18,128 nt of DNA from Crocinitomicaceae bacterium (GCA_023264075.1 JALQTG010000311.1:1-18128), one strand, 5' to 3'; numbered from the stretch's first letter, positions 7,692 to 16,232 are shown. A program made the numbers and translations. The notes: a model not told the origin generated them from the sequence alone.

Positions 7692-8069
7692 ATGAAAAAA
7701 ATAATCCAAATCCCGAACGCACCTGCACCAATAGGACCATACAGTCAGGCGGTTATGACAAATAATACACTTTATGTCAGCGGCCAAATCCCAATTGATC
7801 CAATAACGGGAGAATTATGCTGTGAAGACATTCGAAAAGCCACCCACCAAGTGTTAACCAACATTAAAGTTTTGGTTGAAACAGCGGGACTTTCTATTGA
7901 AAATGTCGTGAAATGCAGTATTTTTTTAAAGAATATGGATGATTTTGTTGCCATGAACGAGGTATATCAGACTTTTTTCGAAGCGATGCCTCCTGCTCGC
8001 GAAACTGTTCAAGTGGCAAAACTACCTCTTGACGTGCCAATTGAAATATCCTGCATTGCACACAGATAG
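7692..8069 (+). CDS. ridA: RidA family 2-iminobutanoate/2-iminopropanoate deaminase
   Basis: RidA hydrolyses reactive enamine/imine intermediates released by PLP enzymes such as threonine dehydratase, protecting other PLP enzymes. The 125 residues match the family length. The N-terminal motif NAPAPIGPYSQA (9-20), Gly31 in VSGQIP, the invariant Arg103 in PPARETVQ and the conserved Glu118 near the C-terminus are present, so the enzyme should be active. The frame is open back to a TTG at 7671, but the first ATG at 7692 gives the standard MKKII start. Transcription is divergent from pabA, with only 45 bases between the preferred start codons. The fused glycosyltransferase gene begins 54 bases downstream. 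Confidence 0.93.
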   Translation: MKKIIQIPNAPAPIGPYSQAVMTNNTLYVSGQIPIDPITGELCCEDIRKATHQVLTNIKVLVETAGLSIENVVKCSIFLKNMDDFVAMNEVYQTFFEAMPPARETVQVAKLPLDVPIEISCIAHR

Positions 8070-8123
8070 GGTGTATTCTGTTTATTCCATTTCCATTAGC
8101 TCTCAGCATTAACGTCGCATGAT

Positions 8124-10088
8124 TTGAACCAAGAAAGCATAAAAATATCCGTAATCATTGTCAACTATAATGTTGAATACTTCCTTGAGCAGTGTTTGAA
8201 TTCGACGTTCAAAGCATTGGAAAAAGTTTCTGGGGAAGTCTTTGTTGTTGATAATAATTCCATCGACGGATCAGTTGATATGGTCCGTGAAAAATTCCCT
8301 GCTGTTCAGCTCATTGCCAATAAGGAAAATACGGGATTTTCTAAAGCGAATAATCAGGCCATTCGAGTTTCAAAAGGGGAATATGTCCTTTTGCTCAACC
8401 CTGATACTGTGGTGGAGGAAGATACTTTTAGCAAGTGTATTGATTTCATGGATAACCATCCAGAAGCCGGAGGACTTGGCGTTCGCATGGTCGATGGAAA
8501 AGGTATTTTCCTCCCTGAAAGCAAAAGAGGCTTACCTGCTCCTGCGGCTGCTTTTTATAAAATATTTGGCATTTCTCGCTTGTTTCCAAAAAGCAAACGT
8601 TTTTCCAAATATCACTTGGGCTATTTGAACGAATTCGAAACCAATCAAGTCGATGTTTTGAGTGGTGCTTTTATGTTAATGCGGAAAGAAACGTTAGACA
8701 AAGTAGGGCTTTTAGATGAAGCGTTTTTCATGTACGGAGAGGATATTGACCTGTCTTACAGAATTCAACTTGGAGGATATAAGAATTACTATTTTCCCGA
8801 AACAAAAATCATTCATTATAAAGGAGAAAGCACCAAAAAAAGTAGTGTCAACTACGTTTTTGTGTTTTATAATGCGATGGTGATTTTTGCTAAAAAACAC
8901 TTTTCACAAAAAAACGCCAAGCTATTTTCATTTCTAATAAACCTGGCCATTTATTTCCGTGCAGGAATTGCAATTCTAAATCGATTGGTGCGAAAAAGCT
9001 TTGTTCCTGTAGTCGATATTGCAGTTTCGTTATCAGCGCTATTTCTGCTCACCGAATTATGGAGAAAGGAAAATATTGAGTTCCCCGAAGATATTTTGGC
9101 TTTTGCAATTCCCTCCTATTTACTGGTTTGGATTATCTCAATCGTTTACTCGGGTGGATATGACAAACCAATTCGCCTAGCCAATTACATTAAAGGAGTT
9201 GCTATTGGCACTGGATTCATACTTATTATTTACGCTCTATTACCCAAGGACCTTCAGTTTTCTAGGCTCTTTATCTTGCTCGGCGCAGTTGTCATCATTG
9301 CTTATTATTTCTTGAGCAGACTCATTTTGAATCATTTGGTAGGAGGTAAATACAACCTCAATAATGTGAAGCCAAAAACCTTTGGTATCGTAGGCTCACC
9401 CGGAGAGGTCAATCGTGTAAAGGCAATCCTGAAAAATTCCTCACAACGTGTAGAAAGAGTCTTATCGATATCACCCAACGATAAAAAATATCCAGACGAT
9501 ATTGGCTCTCTTTCGCAGTTAGACCAGATTATATACATTCACCACGTAGATGAAATAATTTTTTGCGCAAAAGACACGAGTGCCGAGTCCATCATCAATT
9601 GGATGGTAGCCATTGACAGTAAAGATGTAGACTTTAAAATAGCACAACCCGATAGCCTTTTTTTAATCGGCAGTAATTCTATCGATACTTCGGGAGACCT
9701 CTATGTATTTGAAATCAATGCAATCGCGCAACCAAAAAATCGGAGAAATAAGCGCACATTCGATTTGATTATTGGAGGCGCGGGAGTGATCTTATTCCCC
9801 ATTGTATTTTTCTTATACAAGCACCCTCAAAATTTATTCCAGAATTATTTGCAGCTTATTACTGGAAAAAAAACGGTAGTCGGTTACGCAATAAGTTTAT
9901 CCAATGAAGGTTTGAAATTACCAAAAATTAAATCTGGAATACTTACACCTCTGAACGCAAAAAGGCGTTCTATACCAAACGATAAACCAGAACGATTCCA
10001 CAAAATGAATCTCATTTATGCCAGAGACTATTCAGTTTGGAAGGATTTGCAAGTACTTCTTCAAAATGTTCTTCTGCTCGACAGATAA
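8124..10088 (+). CDS. Family 2 glycosyltransferase fused to a membrane/sugar-transferase-like tail
   Basis: The protein has 654 residues. Residues about 7-240 form a GT2 (rhamnosyltransferase-like) domain with VIIVNYN (10-16), the nucleotide-binding VVDNNSIDGS (41-50), the DxD-equivalent LLNPDT (90-95) and the catalytic-region motif MYGEDIDLSYR (203-213). It probably adds a sugar to a lipid-linked surface glycan at the inner membrane. Hydrophobic segments follow at about 295-312, 325-343, 355-372 and 380-400. A Rossmann-like stretch (418-530) and a last hydrophobic segment (545-565) then resemble the non-catalytic parts of WbaP/WcaJ phosphoglycosyltransferases, including RTFDLIIG at 544-551 and GKKTVVGY at 581-588. 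The catalytic core expected between these two is missing. No ATG or GTG lies between the upstream in-frame TAG (8097-8099) and the conserved N-terminus, so TTG 8124 is the start. No other glycan genes flank it. Confidence 0.85.
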   Translation: MNQESIKISVIIVNYNVEYFLEQCLNSTFKALEKVSGEVFVVDNNSIDGSVDMVREKFPAVQLIANKENTGFSKANNQAIRVSKGEYVLLLNPDTVVEEDTFSKCIDFMDNHPEAGGLGVRMVDGKGIFLPESKRGLPAPAAAFYKIFGISRLFPKSKRFSKYHLGYLNEFETNQVDVLSGAFMLMRKETLDKVGLLDEAFFMYGEDIDLSYRIQLGGYKNYYFPETKIIHYKGESTKKSSVNYVFVFYNAMVIFAKKHFSQKNAKLFSFLINLAIYFRAGIAILNRLVRKSFVPVVDIAVSLSALFLLTELWRKENIEFPEDILAFAIPSYLLVWIISIVYSGGYDKPIRLANYIKGVAIGTGFILIIYALLPKDLQFSRLFILLGAVVIIAYYFLSRLILNHLVGGKYNLNNVKPKTFGIVGSPGEVNRVKAILKNSSQRVERVLSISPNDKKYPDDIGSLSQLDQIIYIHHVDEIIFCAKDTSAESIINWMVAIDSKDVDFKIAQPDSLFLIGSNSIDTSGDLYVFEINAIAQPKNRRNKRTFDLIIGGAGVILFPIVFFLYKHPQNLFQNYLQLITGKKTVVGYAISLSNEGLKLPKIKSGILTPLNAKRRSIPNDKPERFHKMNLIYARDYSVWKDLQVLLQNVLLLDR

Positions 10089-10103
10089 TTCCATGGGGAA
10101 CTC

Positions 10104-10133
10104 TTGAAATAACCGAATTTTCATTTATTTTTG
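10104..10133 (+). promoter_or_regulatory. Promoter of the E2 acyltransferase gene
   Basis: TTG (10104-10106), 19 bases of spacer and TATTTTTG (10126-10133) match the Bacteroidota consensus TTG-N19-TAnnTTTG closely. The predicted start of transcription lies about 28 bases before the ATG at 10169. This is the best promoter match in the window. Confidence 0.6.
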
Positions 10134-10168
10134 TGGCACTTTAAAGCGATACTTTTTCAAAACACGAT

Positions 10169-11518
10169 ATGTCACAAATAGAAATTAGACTCCCAAAAAT
10201 GGGAGAAAGCGTAACAGAAGCTACCATTACGAACTGGTTAAAGAGCGTTGGTGATAAGGTAGAAATGGACGAGCCACTTGTAGAAGTTGCCACAGACAAG
10301 GTGGATAATGAGCTACCGTCAGAAGCCGAAGGTACACTTGTTCAAATACTTTTTGACAAAGATCAAGTTGCTCAAGTAGGTGATGTCATTGCAATTATTT
10401 CAACAAATGGCGCAGCACCAATTCCAGCAGCTGATTCATCACAGTCAGCTCCACAAGAAGCTGCAAAGGTAATGGAAACAGTTGCTGCAGTTATACAAGA
10501 GGTGGCTGGTGACACAGCTGTAGACAAAAATGGACCGAGCGGTAAATTCTATTCACCATTGGTTCGCAGTATAGCAAATAAAGAAGGCATTAGCATGACG
10601 GAATTAGAATCAATTCCGGGTTCTGGTCAAAACGGTCGTGTTACCAAAAAAGATATCTTGGCATACGTTGAGAACCGCGGATCACAACCTGTTGCTCCGC
10701 CAAATACAACTTCAGCACCTGAAGAAAAACAAGCTCCAGTAGCTGCTCCCAAAGCAGAAAGTCATGAGGCAACAATAAAGATTAAAGCCCCATTTGTGCC
10801 TTCTATGCCTGGGGATGAAATCATTGAAATGGACCGAATGAGAAAAATGATTTCGGAACACATGGTGATGTCTAAGCACGTTTCTCCTCACGTAACGTCT
10901 TTTGTTGAAGCTGATGTGACAAACATATGGAACTGGAGAAATAAAATTAAGGACGAATTCAAAAAGCGCGAGGGAGAGAACTTCACGTTTACTCCTATCT
11001 TTATAGAAGCTGTAGCAAAGGCTATTAAGGACTTTCCAAACATCAACATCTGTGTCGATGGGGATAAAATTGTAAAACGAAAGAATATTAATATCGGAAT
11101 GGCCACGGCTTTACCTTCAGGTAATCTAATTGTCCCTGTAATTAAGCAAGCAGATCGCTTTAACCTTGTTGGGTTGGCAAAGTCAGTAAATGAGTTGGCA
11201 AACAACGCGCGTGACAACAAATTAAAACCGGAAGACATTCAAGGAGGAACTTATACAATAACAAATGTGGGGACCTTTGGAAATGTAATGGGAACTCCAA
11301 TTATCAATCAACCTCAGGTTGCCATTTTGGCATTAGGTGCAATTCGAAAAGTACCGGCTGTCATTGAAACCGACAATGGAGATTTTATCGGAATTCGATA
11401 CAAGATGTTCTTGTCGCACTCCTATGACCACCGTGTTGTAGATGGCGCACTTGGTGGAATGTTTGTGAAACGAGTTGCAGATTATTTAGAAAATTTTGAT
11501 CAATCACAAAAAATTTAA
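10169..11518 (+). CDS. Dihydrolipoamide acyltransferase, E2 of a 2-oxoacid dehydrogenase complex
   Basis: E2 forms the core of a 2-oxoacid dehydrogenase complex and moves the acyl group from E1 via lipoyl-lysine to CoA. The 449 residues hold one lipoyl domain (1-78) with the attachment Lys44 in ATDKVDNE, an Ala/Pro-rich linker, a peripheral-subunit-binding domain (about 127-168, FYSPLVRSIANKEGI), a second Ala/Pro/Lys-rich linker, and the catalytic acyltransferase domain (about 210-449) with HRVVDG (His421, Asp425). All key residues are present. The lipoyl motif and overall type fit the branched-chain or 2-oxoglutarate class found in Bacteroidota, but no E1 or E3 gene is nearby, so the 2-oxoacid is not determined. 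It is transcribed from a good promoter. The next gene starts 24 bases after its stop codon and may be co-transcribed. Confidence 0.93.
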   Translation: MSQIEIRLPKMGESVTEATITNWLKSVGDKVEMDEPLVEVATDKVDNELPSEAEGTLVQILFDKDQVAQVGDVIAIISTNGAAPIPAADSSQSAPQEAAKVMETVAAVIQEVAGDTAVDKNGPSGKFYSPLVRSIANKEGISMTELESIPGSGQNGRVTKKDILAYVENRGSQPVAPPNTTSAPEEKQAPVAAPKAESHEATIKIKAPFVPSMPGDEIIEMDRMRKMISEHMVMSKHVSPHVTSFVEADVTNIWNWRNKIKDEFKKREGENFTFTPIFIEAVAKAIKDFPNINICVDGDKIVKRKNINIGMATALPSGNLIVPVIKQADRFNLVGLAKSVNELANNARDNKLKPEDIQGGTYTITNVGTFGNVMGTPIINQPQVAILALGAIRKVPAVIETDNGDFIGIRYKMFLSHSYDHRVVDGALGGMFVKRVADYLENFDQSQKI

Positions 11519-11542
11519 GTATATTTAGGAAAATATTAATAG

Positions 11543-13900
11543 ATGAGAAAAGCGAGCTCTCAATATTTCCTATATATTTTTTTTCTGTTGAATTCGTATA
11601 CATTTTTGTCCTTCTCACAAAAGGACTACACAGAACTAATACAATTCAGTGCAAGTGCTTCAATAAAAGATTTATTGGAAAAAAACTCTGCTCTATTATT
11701 CGAAAATCTACATAAAGAATCTTTAATTTTATCGAATAAACTCATCGAATTTCAACCAGAAAACGCGAATTTCAACTACCGTAAAGGCTTGTCATTATTG
11801 TTGATTGGAGATGATTTAAATGCAGCAAAAAAACACCTTGAATTAGCGACAAAATCAACATCGAATACTTTTGATTTTTTTTCTACAAAAGAAATTTCCT
11901 CTCCTGTAGATAGCTATTTTTACTTAGGTAAATGCCTTCATCTACTCACGGATATTTCAAATGCAAATAAAAATCTTCTAGTATTTCTTGAAAAGTCTAA
12001 TCCGAACAACCTACTTCGTCAAGAAGCATCACTATTAATTGAACAATGTAAAATAGCGACAAGAGAGTTGATGTATCCCAAAAATTATGAAATAGTTAAC
12101 TTAGGGAAAAAAATTAACACCTCTGATCCTGAATACTCCTCAGTTGTATCGCTTGATGGCCAATCACTTTACTTTACATCTAGACGATTGAGAAAAGATA
12201 ACACCAACAAGAATAATTATGACGCAGAAACAGGCCAATATTTAGAGGATATTTACGTAGTATACAAAAATGGTTTAACCGATTGGAGCGATCCAGTTCT
12301 TCTGGATTTTTGTCAGCCTGATTTTAATGAGGCTACAATTGGTATAAGCACTGATGAAAGAAATATATATGTATACAATGATGCCATTGGTAATGGAGAT
12401 ATTTATTTTTCAGAATTTCAAGATGGAAAATTCAAAAATATTGAACCCTTGCCCGATAAAAATGTGAACTCTGCATCATGGGAACCTCACATTACAGTTT
12501 CTCACGATGGAAATTCGAAATATTTTTCTTCAAACAGAGAAGGGGGATTAGGAGGAAGAGATATTTATCGAATTGTCAAACTGCCAAATGGAGAGTGGAG
12601 TGAACCATTCAATCTAGGAGCTCCTATTAACACACCCTACGATGAAGATTCTCCTTTCATAAGTGCAGATGACAAAACCTTATATTTTTCTAGTAATGGT
12701 CCACAGAGTATGGGAGGATTTGATATATTTCTAAGTATTCAATTTGAAGATACATGGAGTAGTCCAATCAATTTAGGTTATCCTTTAAATTCAACTGGTG
12801 ATGACATCTACTACACTACTACTGCCGATGGAGTAACTGGATATATTTCATCCTCTAGACAAGGAGGCATGGGCAACAAAGATATTTATGAAGTAAAAAA
12901 TGATGTTTTAGGTAGTCAAAATGTTTCCTTCTTAGAAGGTACAATTGAAATTATTCCGAGTAATAATCCAATCCCTGAGGATATAGAAATAATTATAGAT
13001 TGTAAAAATTGTGATGCACGAAACATACGTACAGTTTCTCCTCGTTTGAGAGATGGAAAGTTCTTTTCAACTTTACCCAAATGTTCAGAATTTGATATAA
13101 TTTACACTCGCAAGAATGGTTCTGAAGAATTATACAGAATGACTTTGAATACCAATTGTGAGGATAATTTTGAAAAATTGGAAAAATCTGTCATTTATGA
13201 CTCCAAGAACCACACAATGAGGGAAGAGATGCCATTTTCTTATGCTGGATTAATTTTAGACCAAAATTCATCCGATAAAATTGTTGGCGCTCAAGTTGAC
13301 TTTATTGATTTAGCAGGTAACATTTTTGCTATAGCACAAAGTTCTTACTCGGGAAAATTTAATTCAAAAATTTTAGAGGATAAAAAGTACGGTGACCAAA
13401 TAGATTTTTACATTCGTATTTCGAAAGAAAATTATGTTACTCAACAGTTTTTAGTTTCAAAACACCTTAGCGATGACAACATCATTATTGATACGTTTAA
13501 GATAGATCAGCTTCAAGTTGGGGATGACTTATCTGCACTTATAGAAATAAAGCCTATTTATTTTGATTTAGATCAATATTCAATCCGTCCCGATGCAGCA
13601 ATTGAATTGGACAAAATTGTTCAAATAATGAATGATAATCCGAATTTAAAAATTGAGCTTGGATCTCACACAGATTGCAGAGGGGATTATTCCTACAACA
13701 TGTCCCTTTCAGATAGTAGGGCACGCGCCTCAGCTAACTATATTAAACAAAAAATATCGAACCCAGAGAGAATCTATGGTAAAGGATATGGAGAATCAAA
13801 ACTTCTAAATGATTGTGCATGCGAAGGCGGTAATGACTCAAATTGCTCAGATGAGCAGCATCAAAAAAATCGTAGAACTGAATTTCGCATTATTGAATGA
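11543..13900 (+). CDS. TPR/PD40/OmpA envelope protein, PorE-like architecture
   Basis: This 785-residue exported protein has an N-terminal signal peptide (about 1-25, cleavage near SFS-QKDY) without a lipobox cysteine. Domains in order are: two TPR-like helical repeats (about 57-104 and 122-153); a PD40/WD40-like propeller (about 190-456) whose blades carry LYFTSRR, KYFSSNREGGLGGRDIY, LYFSSNG and YISSSRQGGMGNKDIY; a Cys-containing linker; a carboxypeptidase-regulatory-like beta domain (about 566-640, YAGLILD); and an OmpA C-terminal domain (about 665-785). The peptidoglycan-binding signature is intact (SHTDCRG with Asp711, RARASANYI, NRRTEFRI). This order equals that of PorE, which links the type IX secretion system to peptidoglycan, but PorE is a lipoprotein and Bacteroidota have many paralogues, so the equivalence is only a suggestion. 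It lies 24 bases after the E2 gene. Its AT-rich codon use is stronger than that of its upstream neighbours. Confidence 0.87.
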   Translation: MRKASSQYFLYIFFLLNSYTFLSFSQKDYTELIQFSASASIKDLLEKNSALLFENLHKESLILSNKLIEFQPENANFNYRKGLSLLLIGDDLNAAKKHLELATKSTSNTFDFFSTKEISSPVDSYFYLGKCLHLLTDISNANKNLLVFLEKSNPNNLLRQEASLLIEQCKIATRELMYPKNYEIVNLGKKINTSDPEYSSVVSLDGQSLYFTSRRLRKDNTNKNNYDAETGQYLEDIYVVYKNGLTDWSDPVLLDFCQPDFNEATIGISTDERNIYVYNDAIGNGDIYFSEFQDGKFKNIEPLPDKNVNSASWEPHITVSHDGNSKYFSSNREGGLGGRDIYRIVKLPNGEWSEPFNLGAPINTPYDEDSPFISADDKTLYFSSNGPQSMGGFDIFLSIQFEDTWSSPINLGYPLNSTGDDIYYTTTADGVTGYISSSRQGGMGNKDIYEVKNDVLGSQNVSFLEGTIEIIPSNNPIPEDIEIIIDCKNCDARNIRTVSPRLRDGKFFSTLPKCSEFDIIYTRKNGSEELYRMTLNTNCEDNFEKLEKSVIYDSKNHTMREEMPFSYAGLILDQNSSDKIVGAQVDFIDLAGNIFAIAQSSYSGKFNSKILEDKKYGDQIDFYIRISKENYVTQQFLVSKHLSDDNIIIDTFKIDQLQVGDDLSALIEIKPIYFDLDQYSIRPDAAIELDKIVQIMNDNPNLKIELGSHTDCRGDYSYNMSLSDSRARASANYIKQKISNPERIYGKGYGESKLLNDCACEGGNDSNCSDEQHQKNRRTEFRIIE

Positions 13901-13983
13901 TACTGATCATAAAGTGATTCTGCCATTTTTTTTACTTCTTGACAATACTCGATGACTTAATCTTAACCAAGAAAACAATAGGA

Positions 13984-14832
13984 ATGAATTTTATTGAACA
14001 AAAACCATTATCGATTTTCGATTTAGAAACAACTGGTGTGGATGTAACCCAAGATCGAATCGTGGAAATAGCAATACTTAAAGTTCATCCCGATGGAACG
14101 AAAGAAGAGTACAAAAAACGAGTGAATCCAACTATACCTATACCGAATGAAACCTCTCTTATTCATGGAATTTACGAACAGGATATTAAAGAGGCGCCAA
14201 CATTTGCAGAAATTGCCAATGACGTAGCTGATTTTATTGGAAATTCGGATCTGGCAGGATACAATTCAAATAAGTTCGACATCCCTATTTTGGCAGAAGA
14301 ATTTTTGCGTGTAGGAAGTGATTTTGATATGAGTAAACGAAAGTTTATTGATGTTCAAAATATTTTTCACAAAATGGAACAGCGCACTCTCGTAGCAGCT
14401 TACAAATTCTACTGTGGAAAGGAACTGGTGAATGCACATAATGCTATGGCGGATGTAATAGCTACATATGAGGTGCTCAAGGCTCAACTTGAGAAATATG
14501 ATGAACTGGAAAAATCAACTGAGTTTCTAGCCGAATTTTCTCAAATGTCAAAAAATGAACTACTCGATTTTGCAGGAAGAATAGCTTTAAACAATAAAGG
14601 TGAAGCAATTTATAATTTTGGAAAACACAAGGGAAAAACAATTGCGCAAGTAGCAGAAGAAGAACAAGGTTATTATGGTTGGATGATGAATTCTAATTTC
14701 CCATTATATACAAAAGAAGTACTGAAACGTGAAATGGAAAAAATCAAGCAAAATAGAAAACAAGAAAAACTAGATAAAGAAGAAAATCTTGATGCTAAAT
14801 TAGCAGCATTAAAGTCTAAATTTGCAAAATAG
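13984..14832 (+). CDS. DnaQ-like DEDDh 3'-5' exonuclease with ExoX-like C-terminus
   Basis: From the ATG at 13984 this is a 282-residue cytoplasmic protein. The N-terminal exonuclease domain (about 8-168) carries all DEDDh residues: Asp13 and Glu15 in FDLETTG, Asp99 in NKFDIP, and His152 and Asp157 in AHNAMAD. It should therefore remove nucleotides from 3' ends of DNA or RNA. Residues about 208-240 (YNFGKHKGKTIAQV...YYGWMM.S.FP) match the small C-terminal module seen in exodeoxyribonuclease X-type proteins. The tail (250-282) is highly charged and probably helical. The frame is open upstream to a TTG at 13939, but the ATG, preceded by AATAGGA, places the catalytic motif at the usual distance. 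It lies 83 bases after the OmpA-type gene, and the FAH-family gene follows after 6 bases, probably in one operon. Confidence 0.9.
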   Translation: MNFIEQKPLSIFDLETTGVDVTQDRIVEIAILKVHPDGTKEEYKKRVNPTIPIPNETSLIHGIYEQDIKEAPTFAEIANDVADFIGNSDLAGYNSNKFDIPILAEEFLRVGSDFDMSKRKFIDVQNIFHKMEQRTLVAAYKFYCGKELVNAHNAMADVIATYEVLKAQLEKYDELEKSTEFLAEFSQMSKNELLDFAGRIALNNKGEAIYNFGKHKGKTIAQVAEEEQGYYGWMMNSNFPLYTKEVLKREMEKIKQNRKQEKLDKEENLDAKLAALKSKFAK

Positions 14833-14838
14833 TAACAT

Positions 14839-15450
14839 ATGAAAATCATCTGTATTGGAAGGAATTATGCAAACCATGCGAAGGAAATGAATTCTCCAAT
14901 TCCATCGACGCCTATGTTCTTCATGAAACCGGATACCGCTTTACTGCCTAAAAAGAATCCTTTCTTCTACCCTAACTTCACAAATGACCTACATTACGAA
15001 TGTGAGGTAGTTATCCGCATCAGCAAATTGGGAAAAAATATATCCGAGAAATTCGCTCATGAATATTATCATGATATCGGTTTAGGAATTGACTTTACAG
15101 CGCGAGATCTACAAAAACAATGCAAAGAAAATGGTCATCCATGGGAAATTGCCAAAGCCTTTGAGCACAGTGCACCGCTTAGCGAACAGTTTATCGATAA
15201 ATCAAAATTAACACTTGACAATTTAAATTTTACGCTGTATAAAAATGGCGAATTGGTCCAACAGGGGAATACTTCAGATATGATCTTCTCTATCGACCAA
15301 TTAATTGCATATGTTTCTCAATTCATGACCTTGAAAATCGGTGATTTACTCTTTACAGGTACTCCAGAAGGAGTAGGCCCCGTTCAAATTGGTGATACAC
15401 TTACCGGGAAAATTGAAGACACCGAAATGTTTAACCTAAAAATCAAATAG
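14839..15450 (+). CDS. Fumarylacetoacetate hydrolase (FAH) family protein
   Basis: This 203-residue single-domain member of the FAH superfamily is close in size and motifs to FAHD1/YcgM-type enzymes, which act as acylpyruvate hydrolases or oxaloacetate decarboxylases. The start MKIICIGRNYANHAKE is typical. Metal ligands Glu54 and Glu56 (HYECEVV) and Asp85 (GIDFTARD), the conserved Lys106 (WEIAKAFEHSAP) and the C-terminal loop TGTPEGVG (173-180) are all present, so it should be active and Mg/Mn-dependent. The exact substrate is not decided by sequence. The gene starts 6 bases after the exonuclease stop codon. Its last 8 bases overlap, tail to tail, the end of the degenerate L,D-transpeptidase frame on the other strand. 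Confidence 0.92.
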   Translation: MKIICIGRNYANHAKEMNSPIPSTPMFFMKPDTALLPKKNPFFYPNFTNDLHYECEVVIRISKLGKNISEKFAHEYYHDIGLGIDFTARDLQKQCKENGHPWEIAKAFEHSAPLSEQFIDKSKLTLDNLNFTLYKNGELVQQGNTSDMIFSIDQLIAYVSQFMTLKIGDLLFTGTPEGVGPVQIGDTLTGKIEDTEMFNLKIK

Positions 15451-16205
15451 TTGCAGTCTCTTCTTTTTTCTCCGGAACGGCACTAATAAAAATCCTATTA
15501 TTCAGAATTCGAGAGGCTCTGTGGTTGCCTTTGTCGGGATGATAAATATACATTAAACTACCATTTTTTATTTTCTCAATTAAGAAATTTGCCTCCTCTT
15601 TGGGAACAGCAGGGCACCCAAAACTCCTTCCCAAAACATTGTTGTCACGTTATAGAAATTAGAGGGTTGCATACTGTGCTCCATGCATTACTACTCCTCT
15701 ACTTCTCGCTCTACTGTTACTGTATTCCAATCCATCAAGACGCAATCCTAAATCAAATTTTCCAGTGTAAGTTTCACCAGTCAAATAAAATCCGAGACTC
15801 GTTTGGAGACTCCCCTCGTTATTTGAAAACTTTGTAGCCATCGCGCCTACAGTATACTTAAACATGGGAACAATATGTTTTATGCACTAAGGAGAACGTA
15901 TTCATATCTATTAAGTAAAAACGTTGCTCAGAAGAATGTTTACTATAATCGATAATGGTGAGGTAATCTGAATTTGTTAATTTATTTTCATTTTTTAACA
16001 AATAGTACCCTTGCAGCGCCTCTTGAAAAGCTATAAAATTCAATGTTTTGTCATTGACTATCGCGTATTTCGATAAGGAATATTGTTCCCAAAATTCGGG
16101 AAGAACAACCACCTCTGCACTTGTTACAACACCCTTATCATGGGCCAAAGCACAAAAATTCACCCATAAAAAAACAATACTTACAACGTAATCTTTTACT
16201 GACAT
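15443..16205 (-). pseudogene. Degenerate L,D-transpeptidase (YkuD_2 type), one frameshift and two in-frame stops
   Basis: Read from 16205 downward, this region encodes an exported murein L,D-transpeptidase-like protein broken into three pieces. Piece 1 (16205-15858) starts with a signal peptide (VVSIVFLWVNFCALA) and contains YLTIIDYSK and RFYLIDM, then runs into TAA after CSHV. One extra base in the GTTT run (plus-strand AAA, 15860-15862) shifts the frame; removing it continues into KYTVGAMATKFSNNEGS, SLGFYLTGETYTG, LRLDGLE and VVMHGAQY. That frame meets TAA at 15661-15659 and again at 15652-15650, and without a further shift resumes as LGRSFGCPAVP, the catalytic cysteine motif, and YHPDKG. 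The total of 763 bases is 254 codons plus one base. All catalytic motifs survive, so decay looks recent. The intact parent would have cross-linked or anchored peptidoglycan in the periplasm. It is divergent from prfC, with 87 bases between the starts. Confidence 0.88.
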
Positions 16206-16232
16206 AGCAGTATCAAAGTAGTAAAATCTGGT

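Noticed and set aside
11577..11584. Run of eight T in the signal-peptide codons of the OmpA-type gene as a phase-variation tract
   Set aside because: Runs of this length are common in this AT-rich sequence and the frame is intact; nothing points to switching.
15858..16205. Separate 115-residue exported protein on the minus strand
   Set aside because: It is the N-terminal piece of the broken L,D-transpeptidase; the family sequence continues in the shifted frame.
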